Shown here: positions 34,286-46,179 of the stretch, one piece after another
How the letters are laid out: the number at the start of each line of letters is the position of its first letter
Position numbering within the stretch: the stretch's first letter is position 1
Assembly: GCA_028829895.1 (NCBI GenBank)
Contig: CM054179.1
Location: 110,773,375-110,837,374 of the forward strand
Reading direction: 5' to 3'
DNA length: 64,000 nucleotides
Source: Sinotaia quadrata
Taxonomy: Eukaryota; Mollusca; Gastropoda; Architaenioglossa; Viviparidae
Notes under the pieces: model-generated
Seen by the model: only the letters and a program-made list of their open reading frames with translations
Database searches by the model: none
Told to the model about the DNA's origin: nothing
Position numbers and translations under genes: made by a program

Positions 34286-36070
34286 ATTTTAACAGATTAT
34301 TACAGTTATCGTTCATGTACTGGCAGCTATTGCTGATTATAATTATCAGATAGTCATCTGCTGTGTACCAGTGGCCATACAGACAATTCGCTACCATCAA
34401 CGTTATAGTCAATAAACCAAAACATAAACATGACCAAGGTAACGCTTAACTACTATATCACTAAACGAAAGTAACTTTTAACTGCATGTGTTAAATTTAT
34501 AAGCATTCGTGCGAACGACAGTAAAACATCCACGACATTCAAATTAACCTTCGTACCAGTACAGCACATGCGGACTTATAACCCAATTAACGCTTGTATC
34601 CTTAATTTTATCAGTAGCTGAAATCGTTAAGGGAGGTAATGTGTTGCCTTCTATTTTTATCGTTAGTAACATCATTGTCAGTAAACCTAACACAACCGAA
34701 GTAACAAGCTACTTGTCAGCCAGAGCAAAACAAACTTATGTACATTTTAACTCTTGTCAATGTGTTATCTGTGATGAGTGGTTTAAACAATTAGCTTCCC
34801 GACCCATAATCTATCTAATTCCACCCGCGCGCGCGCGCGCGCGCGTGTGTGTGTACGTGCTGGGGTGAACCTAATGCTGAACTGCATTTCATAGTTTCCC
34901 ATTCCACCCCTACCCACCCTCAAACCCTGTTAAACTTCGATCTGTGTAGCATCAGCTTGTTTAATTCTTACCTTTGTGAAAACTCGTCTTCACCCGTCTG
35001 TTTCTGACACTGTATGTGGCTGAGTTGAAGACCAAATAAGACAGCTAGCAGATCACCAAGGCGCTATACTTTTTAAAAAAAAATCTTAAACCCCTTCATT
35101 TTGACAAAGGCACTTTTCACTGATCTTATTAGCTTAACTCCCTTGCGTTCACGAATGATCGGTGCACATAATGGGTTGTTAACATTCGCAGATGAAGCCT
35201 AATTCTTCTCCTTTAAATGTGTATCACAAGCCATATTTCAAATATCAAACACAAAGAGATACGTTGATAGCGGACAGACCGGTAGACACATCTGGCTAGC
35301 TAGCTAGTTAGATAGACACACGCACAAGCAGAGAGAGAGAGAGAGAGAGAGAGAAGTGTTGGGGGGGATGCACAGTCAGAATAAGAAGCTTATAGTGTTT
35401 TGAAATGTTACGGGTACATTAATAAGTGAAAGTACCATATCTAGTTGTACGGTAATAACACGTGATAAACAACAATCAAGGGTGATCACTTCGCTTTGAG
35501 GTATTCCGCCTGAACAGCAACCAGCACCTTGCTACCCAGCTAGTGTCTGCTCAATGCTTTATTGATGAATAAACTAATAAACACATTTATCAAAATGCAC
35601 CACGCGACCTCATTTACTGACTAGCAACACGGCGATAATTAATCTTCTTATCAAACTGCGCCTTCGTACCTGTTCGGTGATATTTCAATCAACTCATCAG
35701 TCTTCATCATGCTACTCGATCGAAATCTATCTAGTGACATAATCAGCCGAGGTACAAACCTCCTCCTAGTCTACCATCGCCTGGCGATAATAATTAGTTA
35801 GTCAACATAATATTTCCTTGTAATTTAACATCTCTACAGCAACAACAAACTCAACCTTAACCTTTCTATTCATGTCACACCTATTCGATAATAAGAAAAT
35901 AGATTGTCATCTTAGAAATTTCTATTCTTTCAAAATCTGCTCTGTAAAAACAATCTGTTGTTAACACGCGCAGTGTAATTCAATGAGATTCTGCATGTTG
36001 TGATCCCATATCTTTAGACTTTTTCACCTGCTTTGTTTCTATATACATCGTCTGGAGGAACAATCTGCCT
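34286..36070. other. single-copy DNA with small simple repeats
   Basis: A (CG)n(TG)n alternating purine-pyrimidine tract lies at 34,828-34,854 and (GA)n at 35,330-35,354. On the minus strand, a donor-quality CACAAAG|GTAAGAATT at 34,972 with a pyrimidine-rich acceptor (CTTCAACTCAG) 48 bp upstream could mark a 16-codon exon, but this is weak. No gene is otherwise seen. Confidence 0.4.
34828..34854. repeat. (CG)n(TG)n tract with Z-DNA potential
   Basis: About ten CG followed by four TG dinucleotides form a perfect alternating purine-pyrimidine run. Confidence 0.95.
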
Positions 36071-36089
36071 ATTAGCATTGCATTGGATG

Positions 36090-36335
36090 CTTAAACATAC
36101 AATTCGTTATACCTTCTATCACACCAACACATTCATCCAACAGCTCCTTCTTTATACCTTCTAACACACCAACCCATTCATCCAACAGCTCCTTCTTTAT
36201 ACCTTCTATCACACCAACCCATTCATCCAACAGCTCCTTCTTTATGCCTTCTATCACACCAACCAATTCATCCAACAGCTCCTTCTTTATACCTTCTATC
36301 ACACCAACCCATTCATCCAATAGCTCTAGTCTATT
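36090..36335. repeat. 45-bp minisatellite
   Basis: Five units read CAGCTCCTTCTTTATACC then TTCTATCACACCAACCCATT (36,141, 36,186, 36,231 and 36,276). The minus strand is open with a 15-residue period (GIKKELLDEWVGVIE), which is amphipathic and helix-like. There is no independent evidence that it is expressed. Confidence 0.96.
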
Positions 36336-36480
36336 TATATAGTCTATTATAGTCTATTTATTCACCATGGGCAGCGGCAACAACAACAACAAATTAGAAG
36401 ACGGCATTACCAATAATCGCAGCAATAGCCACAGAAAACCAGGCTACTCTATACCTCTATTGACCAGACTTCGAGTGCCA
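36336..36480. other. single-copy DNA
   Basis: An open plus-strand frame begins at 36,367 and runs into the next array; unsupported. Confidence 0.4.
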
Positions 36481-36945
36481 ATCAAGCAGAGGCCTCACAG
36501 CGATCACGCATTCACGCAATCAAATGATGGCCTCGGTGATCACACAGTCACACAATCAATTGGTTATCCACACCAATCATACATTCACATAATCAAACGG
36601 TGCATAACAGCAATTAAAGTCATACCAATGGTGGCATCACAACGAAATGCATACATGGTCATCAATCATCAAACTGTGGCTTGATAGCAATCATACAATC
36701 ACACTGCAATCACACAATGGTCTCACCATGATCCCACAATCACAATCAGTCAGTGGCCTCACTGTGATCAGTCATGTGTGATTGCAGTGAAATGGTGGAT
36801 TCACTGCAAAAACACTGTCACACTAAGAAATGGCAAGTCTAAGGCAACCATAACACAATACAATCAGACTGTGGCCTCACAGAGATCATGCACCTAATAA
36901 GTGATCATGTTGCAACAATATCTTAACAAAATCATACATACAGTG
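36481..36945. repeat. degenerate repeat (ATCACACAATCA family)
   Basis: Loose units combine GATCACACAATCACACAATC, AATGGTGGCCTCAC and variants at 30-65-bp spacing. The 105-codon frame across its left part is composed of these units. Confidence 0.7.
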
Positions 36946-38635
36946 TGTAGTGCAAAAAATGCAAAGTAATACATTAAATTAATTAAATGTATTTTTCTAA
37001 ATTTTCTAAATTTTCAATTTGACAAAAATTTACTCTAAATTTTTACCGTGTAAACCCAGGTTAGCCATTTAGACAACCACCCTTGGTCCAGTCTATGAAT
37101 AAAAGAACAAGGTGTTTGAAGTTGGTTAGCAAGGGCCGAAGTAATCAGGGTGCAAGAAGGGGACACTCACCGTAAGCAGTCGGATTGCATAACCACTCAC
37201 ACATCACAGGGGCAGACAGCGATGCCTGATGCACAGTGGTTATCATCATAAGGGACAGGGCTTCCCTAGGAATGCCAGTCTATAGAGCATGGCAAGCCAA
37301 TTGTGACTATTTCACAAAAGAAAGAACAAAAGGGAACTTTTCACCCAAGGGTAAGAAACCAGCACAAATGCAGTTGAAAACTCCAAACTGCATAAATAGG
37401 GCATCCGAGCGCAAAAATAATTACTCTGAATTTCAGTTTCCCATACTAGACTTCCTGCGGTCAGTAAGGCAGAATAAGGCACGCCTGAAATGGTAAAACT
37501 CTATCTTTGTAAATAATGATTTTGTTAAAGATATTTATTACAAGTTTCTTGAATTATATTTTTATTCTTGCAAATGATGCATTTTAAATTTGACTTGTAT
37601 TTGTAATATTATTCTTGGTGTAAAGAAGAACTCAAACAAATGAAACATGTAAAGAAATTTAATATGAGAACCAAGAATAAAATTACAGGTTTATAACTTA
37701 CTGTAACATGAGCTGATGTATGCCACCCCTTTATATTTCATAGTTTCAGAAGTCAGGAGTTTTAATGAAGACCTGAAATTCCACTGCCAGTCAGGAGTTT
37801 CAATGAAGTTCTGAAGTTTCAACAGAGATCAGAAATTCCAACTGAGAGGTGAAGTTATCTGAAACTCCATCTTTAATGTTTGCTCAACTTTAATTCTGAC
37901 TTAGAGATCTTGGCCGATTTTACCTTGGTTTGAAATCTATTGTCATTTAGGTACTGCCAGGCTGCAGCACGAAATCCTAGTTTGTCGAGGGGGCAACAGA
38001 AGGATAGCTGAGCATAAATTTCACCAAAGCCAGAACCGCTTGAGTGGAGAGACAGAATGCTATGCTGTGTTACACATGATGCAAATTGGAGATTTGTGAC
38101 TTGGAGTATTCCTGAACTGGAGAGTGCTTTCTAGGAGATAGGCACTGGTACATGGAATTCACGGTGACAAGGTTTTCTGTCAAGTGGGGAAGCTGACGTA
38201 TGGACATACCAATAGTAAGAGTAAGTGACTAATTAATGAGAGCTACATATTCAAGGTTGATATACACATCAGCATTAGAAGTGTGTAAAAACATGTGAAG
38301 GAACATTTAAGAACTTTGTGTTTCTTTGGTCAATAACTATGAACAGTAGTTAAGTAACAGTGCATGTATAACCAGATTCTAAAGGAACTGAAACTGTGTG
38401 AGCATTCTAACTGAGTGCAAAGTAAGAAACTGTTTCCAGGCTTAATACCGATGACTGGCATTGTCTACCCACCAACCAGTACAAGCCACAGAGACAGAGA
38501 ACTATGCATACAATATCAGGTGAACTCGTATTCATGCTTGTGTTGCATATCTGTAAATTGTTCCATGATTAATGTAAATTTCTGATTCTTTTGTATTTTA
38601 TATATTTATAGATTTTTGTATTGACTAAAGAGTAT
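36946..38635. other. single-copy DNA, possibly part of an old transposon
   Basis: No ORF has domain support. A weak about 45-bp repeat (AGTCAGGAGTTTTAATGAAG) lies at 37,745-37,860. Dispersed repeat A directly follows near 38,860, so part of this region may belong to the same element, but no second copy is visible here to test that. Confidence 0.4.
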
Positions 38636-38780
38636 TGATGTTATTTCTTGCCTAGTAATTGTTCTAGGAAAAGCATTGATATTATTTCTTCTATGTGTGT
38701 AGTTGTAGTAATTGTTCTAAGGGCTAATTAGTAATGTAGTCCTAGTAATTGTTCTAAGGGCTAATATTCTTTTCCTAATT
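38636..38780. repeat. irregular repeat TAGTAATTGTTCTAAGG
   Basis: Three copies of CTAGTAATTGTTCTAAGGGC or close variants interleave with GCATTGATATTATTTCTT. Confidence 0.8.
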
Positions 38781-38859
38781 GATAAGCTTTGAGAGATCTG
38801 CGATCTCTGAGTCTTGCCTTGAGTGAAATTTTGAATATCATTTTCAGTAACATTATTTA

Positions 38860-39295
38860 TTTATTATTCTTTCTTTAATAAATTTATTATTTTCTTACTT
38901 ATCTACTCTCGTTCTTGAAGGAAGGGTAAATGTGAATAGGTGATGGGTGGGGGCTCCGCCAATGACGTAATAACGAACAGGAAGACGATCGAAGCATATT
39001 TTTTAAGATAAATCTTGTCACAGAAATAGGGAGCATTTTATGTGGAGGGCTGGAACAGGAACAGAGTGACTGACGGAATAGTTCAGTTGAGGCCATTGTT
39101 CTAGACGAGTAACACCTGGGAGGGAGGAATACATATTCGACAGACTTCCAGAGTTTGACTTAGTCGCTCCATGACCGCATTGACAAGACCCGTCGGGTGA
39201 TTTTGGGTGATTGTAAGAAGAGAATTATTATTTTATGAATATAATGTCATATAAATAATAGTTACAATTAATAGACACAAAACCCTTTTTCCACA
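38860..39295 (-). repeat. dispersed repeat A, copy 2 (inverted)
   Basis: The reverse complement aligns with 3,012-3,480 over its whole length, for example TGACATTATATTCATAAA, GACTAAGTCAAAC and AGAGTAGATAAGTAAGAA, with about 75-80% identity by eye. It lacks the 40-bp duplication of copy 1. An AATAAA lies at 38,876 on the plus strand at one end of the homology. Confidence 0.75.
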
Positions 39296-41560
39296 CAGTG
39301 GATTTCATGCAATTATACACACCAAAATCCCCACACCCAAACAGCGGTTTCTCAGAAAGTGCACAATCACATAGCGAAGAAGTGGATACATAGCAATTAT
39401 AGCATTAGCAGTCAGGCGGCCAGGCCACTTTGCATACCCAGTCGACTACCCGGTGGTAACAAGCCGTTCAACAGTCATGCTCACAAAGTCAGTGGGTGGT
39501 TTTTACAACGATAATAGCATTGCAGAAGGCGACTCCCCCCCTCCTCCTCCGTTACTTACCCAACCAATTTACTTACCCAATCGATCATCTCCAGGCGGTA
39601 GCTCGCCCATTGCCCCTGCAGGGATCGAGCGACCTGATAGGGGTATTTTCATGACTGAGAACAATTGATTTATTCCTCTATCATAATCACTTTAGCGCCC
39701 GCAGGGCGCCGGAATGCATATCTTTCACTGTCTACGGCCTGCCAAGTCGAGAGTACCTTTCTGAGGGTTTCCAAACACCAGTGAGCTTTCCTCATCTGAT
39801 CGATAGGCGTTAAGTTAGGTAAGTAGTCGTGTCATGGTTCTTCTCACCACATTCGAGTTACTGCCAAGAAAGACAAGATGAAAGGCTGGTGACTGGGACA
39901 CTGATGACAGCAGTACCGAGAGCAAGGACATAGGGTGCTGACCCGGGGCAGTGATGGGGAAGATGAGAGTGCACCAACGCGGGTAAATACAGGTGCTATT
40001 AATAGCTTTAGTTGGCGAATTTCTTTCCAAGGTTGCCAAAAGTGAATGTGCAGAAAACGATTTGCTTTTGAATTTGTAGACTCACACAAATTTATAAGAA
40101 GCAACAGAAAATCGTAATAAAATATATCTATCCTATATCTAGATCCATATCTTTATATATTTGCTTATACAACTATATCTATATCTGAAGCTATGCAAAG
40201 GTTTCTACTGCAACACTCTATGGTATATAAGTATATACACACAACAGCCCTCTTTCCTGTTTCACCATTTATTTAAAGGAATATTTTTGTATTTATTTTG
40301 TGTGTATATAAATTATAAAGCGCTTAGAGCTTTTATAAGAAAAATAGCTCCGTCATCATCGTCGTCGTCATCACAATCATCATCATTATCATAGTAGTCG
40401 TCATTCCAACAAAGTATCGCTTATAATTTGCTGACCAACAGGACATTGTTCATTAAAAATATAAGTACGAAACAGAAGACACTAAGTATAAACTTACATT
40501 ACATTCATTCATAATAAATTATCTTGATAAGATTCGTATTATTTATATGTATGAGACGCGATTATGTTCCTAAAATTATCGCGTGCATAAGAGGAAAGGT
40601 CCATTTGTTTTGTTTGGGGCATTAAGCGAAGAAGTGCAGAGGATGATGAAGCTAAGCGACTAATGATGACCTCCCCTTTCTATCGTGACACGGGTGTCTG
40701 TACATGAATCGATTTCCGAGACTGACAACAGGAGATCAGCGTTGCTTGTTAGACGGAGGATAACGACAGCGATGAAAAAAAAGGCGAAGGATCAGCCGTT
40801 GAGTGAGAGGACCGAAGATTGATTAATTTCTTATTTTTATTTTTGCTAGGTTTCCGTTTAACACGCCCAATCCTCCAAATTCGTTGAATTCGCTCAAGGT
40901 GGACTTAATGAAAAGATGTTCAGTAGATTTAAGAAGTAATTGGCTTCTGAATAGATGATTCTTACGCTCACTGTCTGTCTCCAAGGCTTAAGCACATTGA
41001 CGTCACTTCTCACTACCAGGCATTGAATGTTACGCTTGTATCCATAGGTTGCGAAATCTTTAAATGACGTGTCTAGCGGGCAGTGATTGAAATATACGTA
41101 ATGCTATCTTAACAACATACAACAGTCTTTGCTACGCACAGCACTTAAATCTTTATGTGCCTGTGCATTTCTGTTCTAGGAGATGAGCTTATAATTAATC
41201 AATGGGAGTGGAACATTTCTGGGTCAACAAATGGCCAAGGCACACGCCAGGTACACAGCACCAAAGTTTGACTGCAGTCACGAATAATGCAACTTTTGCA
41301 ATATACATTTGTGTCTGGTCTTTCATGCAGGAAAGTCAACCTTGAGTGGATTCTTTGTCCTTGCTTAAAAGTCAGAAAACTGGAAAATATGTTATGCAAA
41401 TTTATGCAAATCTATCAGTTGTGTCAGTACGACTTTAGTTGAAGCACGGATTTGCCACGCCTTTGCACTTTTTAACAATACTGCCTCAAGGATAGCAGAT
41501 ATAGCACGACATTCGTCACATTCCTGAACAAGATGTATATTGGTTCGCGTCCCGTTTACA
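39296..41560. other. single-copy DNA with two GC-richer islands
   Basis: Islands at about 39,400-39,730 and 40,560-40,830 are repeat-free. The first contains tandem TTACTTACCCAACCAATT-like words; the second contains ATTA cores (GACTAATGATGACC). A (TCG/TCA)n tract lies at 40,350-40,395. No coding exon could be supported. Confidence 0.4.
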
Positions 41561-41562
41561 CT

Positions 41563-41716
41563 TTTGAGTGGATCAGTATCAGTACCAATTTTTTTACATT
41601 TTTGAGTGCGTCAATATCAGTACCAATTTTTTTACATTTTTGAGTGCGTCATATCAGTACCAATTTTTTTTACATTTTTGAGTGCGTCAGTATCAGTACC
41701 AATTTTTTTTTTTTTT
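41563..41716. repeat. ~38-bp minisatellite
   Basis: Four units read TTTTGAGTGCGTCAATATCA followed by GTACCAATTTTTTTACA; the last ends in a T-run. Confidence 0.95.
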
Positions 41717-41834
41717 ACTGGATGACGTGTATTACGTACGACTTGTAAGTTTCTGCTAAAGTATTTTGCAAGCTTTCTGTCTTATCTTTTATTCAAATGA
41801 ATGATATATTAGTACAGAAGAAAAAAGCAATAAT

Positions 41835-43030
41835 AATAATAATAAATTGGACAACAAATGAAATAAATGAACTAGACAGAAAAACACTAAGAAGACTACT
41901 CACAATATATAAAACCCTAAAAGCAAATTTAGAAAACTATATGTATCTCGGAAAATGGGAGGCAGAGAACTAAAAAAATCAAAGATGTCAATGAAGGAGA
42001 AGTTAAAGACCTAAGGGAGTACATCTGCACTAACAACAAAGATGTCAATGAAGGAGAAGTTAAAGACCTAAGGGAGTACATCTGCACTAACAACAAAGAT
42101 GAGTCACTGATAGAAGCGGTAAAGAGGAGTGGATCATTTTAACCCCTTACAGTCAGACATAGAAACTTGGAAGAAAACAGCAAAACAGATATTATCAAAT
42201 AGATGGAACCTAAAATCTCGGCATGGTCAGTATGTGCGACAAGCTGATGAATTATCAACAAAACAATCAACATACAGGTGGTTAAAAGAAGCAGGTGTGA
42301 AAGCAGAAAGAGAAGCACTCATGGTAGTTGCACAAGATCAAGCACTCAACACGAAATCGAACAAAAGCAACTACGTAGATATCTCAAATGATTCCAAATG
42401 TAGCCTCTACAAAAGCATGGATGAAATACTATATAGATGTCATTTTATGGCTGGAACAGAATATACCAAAAGATAACGAAGTGGCAAAAATCATACACAG
42501 AAATATATTTGAGATATGGAGTAAAAATCCCGGAAAGAGAATGGCTGCGCCAACCGGAAGCAGTCATCGAAACAGAAGTCAAAATACTGTGGGACTTTGA
42601 AATAAGGACAGATCAATTGATTCCTGTAGACCTTGTAGTTTTCAATATGTCTAACAGAACAGGAAAAATTCATGGATGTTGCTGTTCCAAGTGAGAGGAA
42701 CATTAAACAAATGAAAGAGAAAAACAGAGAAAATACCAGGATCTTAGATTAGAAGTCCAGACTGTGGAATGTAAAAGCAGAAGTAATACCGGTAATGATA
42801 TGATCTTTTGGGAACATAGTACCTGGATTGGAAGGCTACCTGAATAAAGTGCCTAGACAACACAAAATTGCCCCATTGCTAAAAACAGCTCTCCTCAGAA
42901 GTGTTTACATCCTCCATAAAACATTGGATCTCCCAGAATCTGTGTAAGATTCCGAGACCTCGTTTCATATCCGACAGTCAACAGTAGGCGTGATAAAAGG
43001 CGACTACTACTACTACTACTACTACTACTA
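41835..43030 (+). pseudogene. 3' end of a second LINE (RT C-terminal region) with (CTA)n tail
   Basis: Plus-strand translation in changing frames gives NWTTNEINELDRKTLRRLLT, MYLGKW, LREYICTNNKDESLIEAVKR, then (42,129-42,470) STYRWLKEAGVKAEREALMV, VAQDQALNTKSNK, FMAGTEYTKR, then EREWLRQPEAVIETEVKILW, NRTGKI, NVKAEVIPV, VPGLEGYLNKVPRQHKIAPL, LKTALLRSVYILHKTLDLPE and a stop at 42,945. This order (WLKEG, AAQDQAL, AGTEYKKRHD, LLWDF, KTALLG/ILRKVL) is the C-terminus of a LINE ORF common in invertebrates and often labelled R2-like. A short 3' UTR ends in (CTA)n at 43,003-43,029, like a genuine LINE tail. Frameshifts and stops show it is inactive; the 5' part is truncated. Confidence 0.9.
41981..42096 (+). 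repeat. 57-bp in-frame tandem duplication inside the LINE
   Basis: AAAGATGTCAATGAAGGAGA starts at 41,981 and again at 42,038, duplicating exactly 19 codons (VNEGEVKDLREYICTNNKD) of the LINE ORF. The copies are identical, so the duplication is recent relative to the insertion's decay. Confidence 0.95.
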
Positions 43031-43165
43031 AAGCTATTGCAATGGATAGCAAGAAACGAAGAACAAATCTTGCTACGGCATGGACTGACTACCATAAGGC
43101 CGATGATTCAGTCCCACATTCAAGGATACTTCAAACAATAACAATGCACAATTTAGTTTTGAAAC
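43031..43165 (+). pseudogene. LINE RT palm fragment, same type of element
   Basis: The frame from 43,032 reads KKRRTNLATAWTDYHKADDS, VPHSRILQTITMHNL, matching the LINE RT motif-A block normally reading TNLAMAWIDYKKAFDSVPHSWI. It starts exactly at the end of the preceding element's (CTA)n tail. The catalytic region otherwise is missing. Confidence 0.75.
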
Positions 43166-43284
43166 ACAGAAAAGAAAAATAACTTCAAAGAAACTCAACA
43201 ATCTTCATATTGTTGCGACGTATGTTTACCAAAACACACGAACGACACACATACGCGCGTATTTACTACACACATATAGACCGC
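43166..43284. other. single-copy DNA
   Basis: Nothing recognisable between the LINE piece and the CA tract. Confidence 0.4.
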
Positions 43285-43352
43285 ACACACAACACACACA
43301 CACACACACACACACTCACACACACACACACACACACACTCTCTCTCTCTCG
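43285..43352. repeat. (CA)n(CT)n microsatellite
   Basis: CA repeats broken by two CTCA units, then about five CT units. Confidence 0.98.
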
Positions 43353-43835
43353 CATGAAATCACGATCACAAACACCGCCCACACCTAAATTGTTTCTCGG
43401 CATAGCACTTAATGTCAGCACTTGCCGTCCTATTGCGGCTGTAAGATCGCTTGTGTAGCGGTCCAATTCCACAGACTCTGGAAGCTGACGGGCTTAGCCG
43501 TGTTTACAGTAAGCTGCAACCCACGACATGGCCAAGTTATAATTGCGAACAGGTTGCTTTCTTATCTTTTTTTCACTCCTTTCTTCTGCTTGGCCAGTCA
43601 TGGTAGCTATGGGTGTTGTTTCGTGTGGTGGTGGTGTTAGTGGTGGGAGTGGTTGAGAAAGTGGGTAAGCAGGCATTTTGTATGAGAGTGGAGTGCTGCC
43701 GAAAGCAGGTTTTGTTTCGACTTAACGTGGAATTGCTTTGATGTCTGTTGCGGTTCTTTAACTAGGTCAGATTCTTTACTCATTTGGCTGCCTTCTGCGA
43801 TTTATTGGTTGTAACTGGTACCAATCTTTTCAGTA

Positions 43836-43840
<5 letters not shown>
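43353..43840. other. single-copy DNA, moderate GC
   Basis: Open on both strands in places (43,266-43,676) but without domain support. A donor-like TTTTCA|GTAAGTC lies at 43,831, just before the GT repeat. Confidence 0.4.

Positions 43841-43906
<66 letters not shown>
43841..43906. repeat. (GT)n(GA)n microsatellite
   Basis: About 16 GT units followed by about 16 GA units. Confidence 0.98.
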
Positions 43907-43907
<1 letters not shown>

Positions 43908-44127
43908 TGCATTGTGAAGTATGCGAGCTTGTGTACTATACTTATATCTCTGTCACAAATGTTATTTTCATGCTCAAGTGCACGTACATCTCTGACAGAT
44001 GTGCTTATAAGTATATATGTTTGCCAGAGTAAGCGGTGTGTGTGTGTGCGCGCGCCACCATGTACTTATTTGAAAATCTCTGTCGGGTATTTTTGTTTTG
44101 CGCGCGTGTGCTTGTGAATTAATCTAT

Positions 44128-44179
<52 letters not shown>

Positions 44180-44180
44180 T
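44128..44180. repeat. (AT)n(GT)n microsatellite
   Basis: About seven AT then about 19 GT units. Confidence 0.98.
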
Positions 44181-44335
44181 GCGTATGTGTGCATTAAACG
44201 TTTTTCCTCTTTCATATACCGTTTGTTATTTAATATTGTAAAGTACTTACAGATGTCGCTAATTAAGAGAAAATGATATATTATAATAAGTTACCATTAA
44301 ATACATTTGCCTATTTTAACCTATAATGTCGTTGC

Positions 44336-44693
44336 GAGTTATTACATATATTTGTTTTTGTGAGATGTCATCAGAAGTAGAGTTATTACATAAGTTTGTT
44401 TTTATGAGATGTCATCAGAAGTAGAGTTATTACATAAGTTTGTTTTTGTGAGATGTCATCAGAAGTAGAGTTATTACATAAGTTTGTTTTTGTGAGATGT
44501 CATCAGAAGTAGAGTTATTACATAAGTTTGTTTTTGTGAGATGTCATCAGCAGTAGAGTTATTACATAAGTTTGTTTTTGTGAGATGTCATCAGAAGTAG
44601 AGTTATTACATGAATTTGTTTTTGTGAGATGTCATCAGCAGTAGAGTTATTACATAAGTTTGTTTTTGTGAGATGTCATCAGCAGTAGAGACG
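44336..44693. repeat. 44-bp minisatellite
   Basis: Eight units of GTTATTACATAAGTTTGTTT followed by TTGTGAGATGTCATCAGAAG, beginning at 44,338 and 44,382. Very homogeneous, hence young. Confidence 0.97.
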
Positions 44694-45108
44694 TTTTACG
44701 TGAGATTCTAAGACGCGATCGGACTTAACACATAAGCACGAAACGTATGCACTATTGGAGGTACATAGAGGTACCGCTATGTGTGGATTTATATTTCTGT
44801 CCACTGTACTAACATATAATCAATCCCATTACATCGCTTTCAGTTAAGAGTGATTAAGAATTACCTGTAGGCTTTTAATTTCCGAGCCTGGATCGAAACT
44901 GGGGTACCGTGTACGAGAAACTATTGCCCTACCCATTGTGGTGCCGCCTGTCACGTCCGGGTGTGGGTACATCTTCATGTCCTGTCTTTGTGATATATGT
45001 TGGATGTGACATCGACTTGTATATCTATCTTTGTAAGATATTGCAATGGATGCATCTGCAATTTTGTCTCCAGGAAGATCCGAGTACCTACGCGCGCTTG
45101 TACGAATA
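44694..45108. other. single-copy DNA
   Basis: No gene seen. The plus frame starting at 44,909 runs into the next array. GCCTGGATCGAAACTGGGG at 44,885 resembles a weak pol III B box, insufficient for a call. Confidence 0.4.
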
Positions 45109-45740
45109 CAATTCGTGCTGTCTGTCTTTAAGAAGTGTGTTTAGTGCATGTCGATGTGTGTGTGTGTCTTTAAGAAGTGTGTTTAGTGCATGTCGATGTG
45201 TGTCTGTCTTTAAGAAGTGTGTTTAGTGCATGTCGATGTTTGTGTCTGTCTTTAAGAAGTGTGTTTAGTGCATGTCGATGTGTGTCTGTCTTTAAGAAGT
45301 GTGTTTAGTGCATGTCGATGTGTGTCTGTCTTTAAGAAGTGTGTTTAGTGCATGTCGATGTGTGTGTCTGTCTTTAAGAAGTCTGTTTTGTGCATGTCGA
45401 TGTGTGTGTCTGTCTTTAAGAAGTCTGTTTTGTGCATGTCGATATGTGTGTCTGTCTTTAAGAAGTCTGTTTAGTGCATATCAGTGTGTGTGTGCCTGTA
45501 CTTAAGAAGCATGTTTAGTGTAGGTCGATATGTGTGTCTGTCTTTAGGAAGTATGCTTAGTGTAGGTCGATATGCGTGTCTGTCCTTAAGAAGTATGTTT
45601 AGTGTAGGTCGATATGCGTGTCTGTCTTTAGGAAGTATGTTTAGTGTAGATCGATATATGTGTCTGTCTTTATTATGTAAAGTGTACATCGAAATATGTC
45701 TGTTTTTGTTAAGTATGAACAGAGTAGATCGATATATTAG
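45109..45740. repeat. ~40-44-bp minisatellite (GTCTGTCTTTAAGAAGTGTG family)
   Basis: About fifteen units contain TCTGTCTTTAAGAAGTGTGT and TTAGTGCATGTCGATGTGTG. Length varies through the internal (TG)n. Long stretches read as a 14-residue repeat (SLRSVFSACRCVC), but frames switch between units, which argues against coding. Confidence 0.95.
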
Positions 45741-45940
45741 TTTTTCTTTGTGAAGTATGTAGTGTGTGAGTTGACACTTATGTCTATCTTTGTGAAGTAT
45801 GTAGTGTGTGAGTTGACACTTATGTCTATCTTTGTAAAGTATGTAGTGTGTGAGTTGACACTTATGTCTAACTTTGTGAAGTATGTAGTGTGTGAGTTGA
45901 CACTTATGTCTGTCTTTGTGAAGTATGTATATTTAGGTCG
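45741..45940. repeat. 42-bp minisatellite
   Basis: Five homogeneous units: TTTGTGAAGTATGTAGTGTG then TGAGTTGACACTTATGTCTA. It shares the GTCTNTCTTTG and AAGTATGT words with the preceding array, so it probably derives from it. Confidence 0.95.
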
Positions 45941-46179
45941 ACATCTATGACTTTCTATGAGGTTTATCTATGTGTAAACCTATATATACTTTTGTAACAA
46001 TTTGTATGGTGGTGTCAGCGTTTTGACTTTGTGCCTTTTTCAGGTTCATTGCGCATCCAGCCCTTTACATAATACAATGCCTGTATGTGCATAGGTATGT
46101 CCGCAGTGGTTATATGTACGTTTCTAAAACTATTTGTAAAAAAAATAAATTCCCAATTGTAAGAGCGTACGAGTGTAAT

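Noticed and set aside
34925..34972. 48-nt minus-strand exon with donor CACAAAG|GTAAGAATT
   Set aside because: Only one strong splice signal, no domain, and no companion exons; kept as a remark only.
45109..45950. Cys-rich repeat protein (SLRSVFSACRC units)
   Set aside because: Unit length varies through an internal TG tract, so frames are not conserved; both strands are open.
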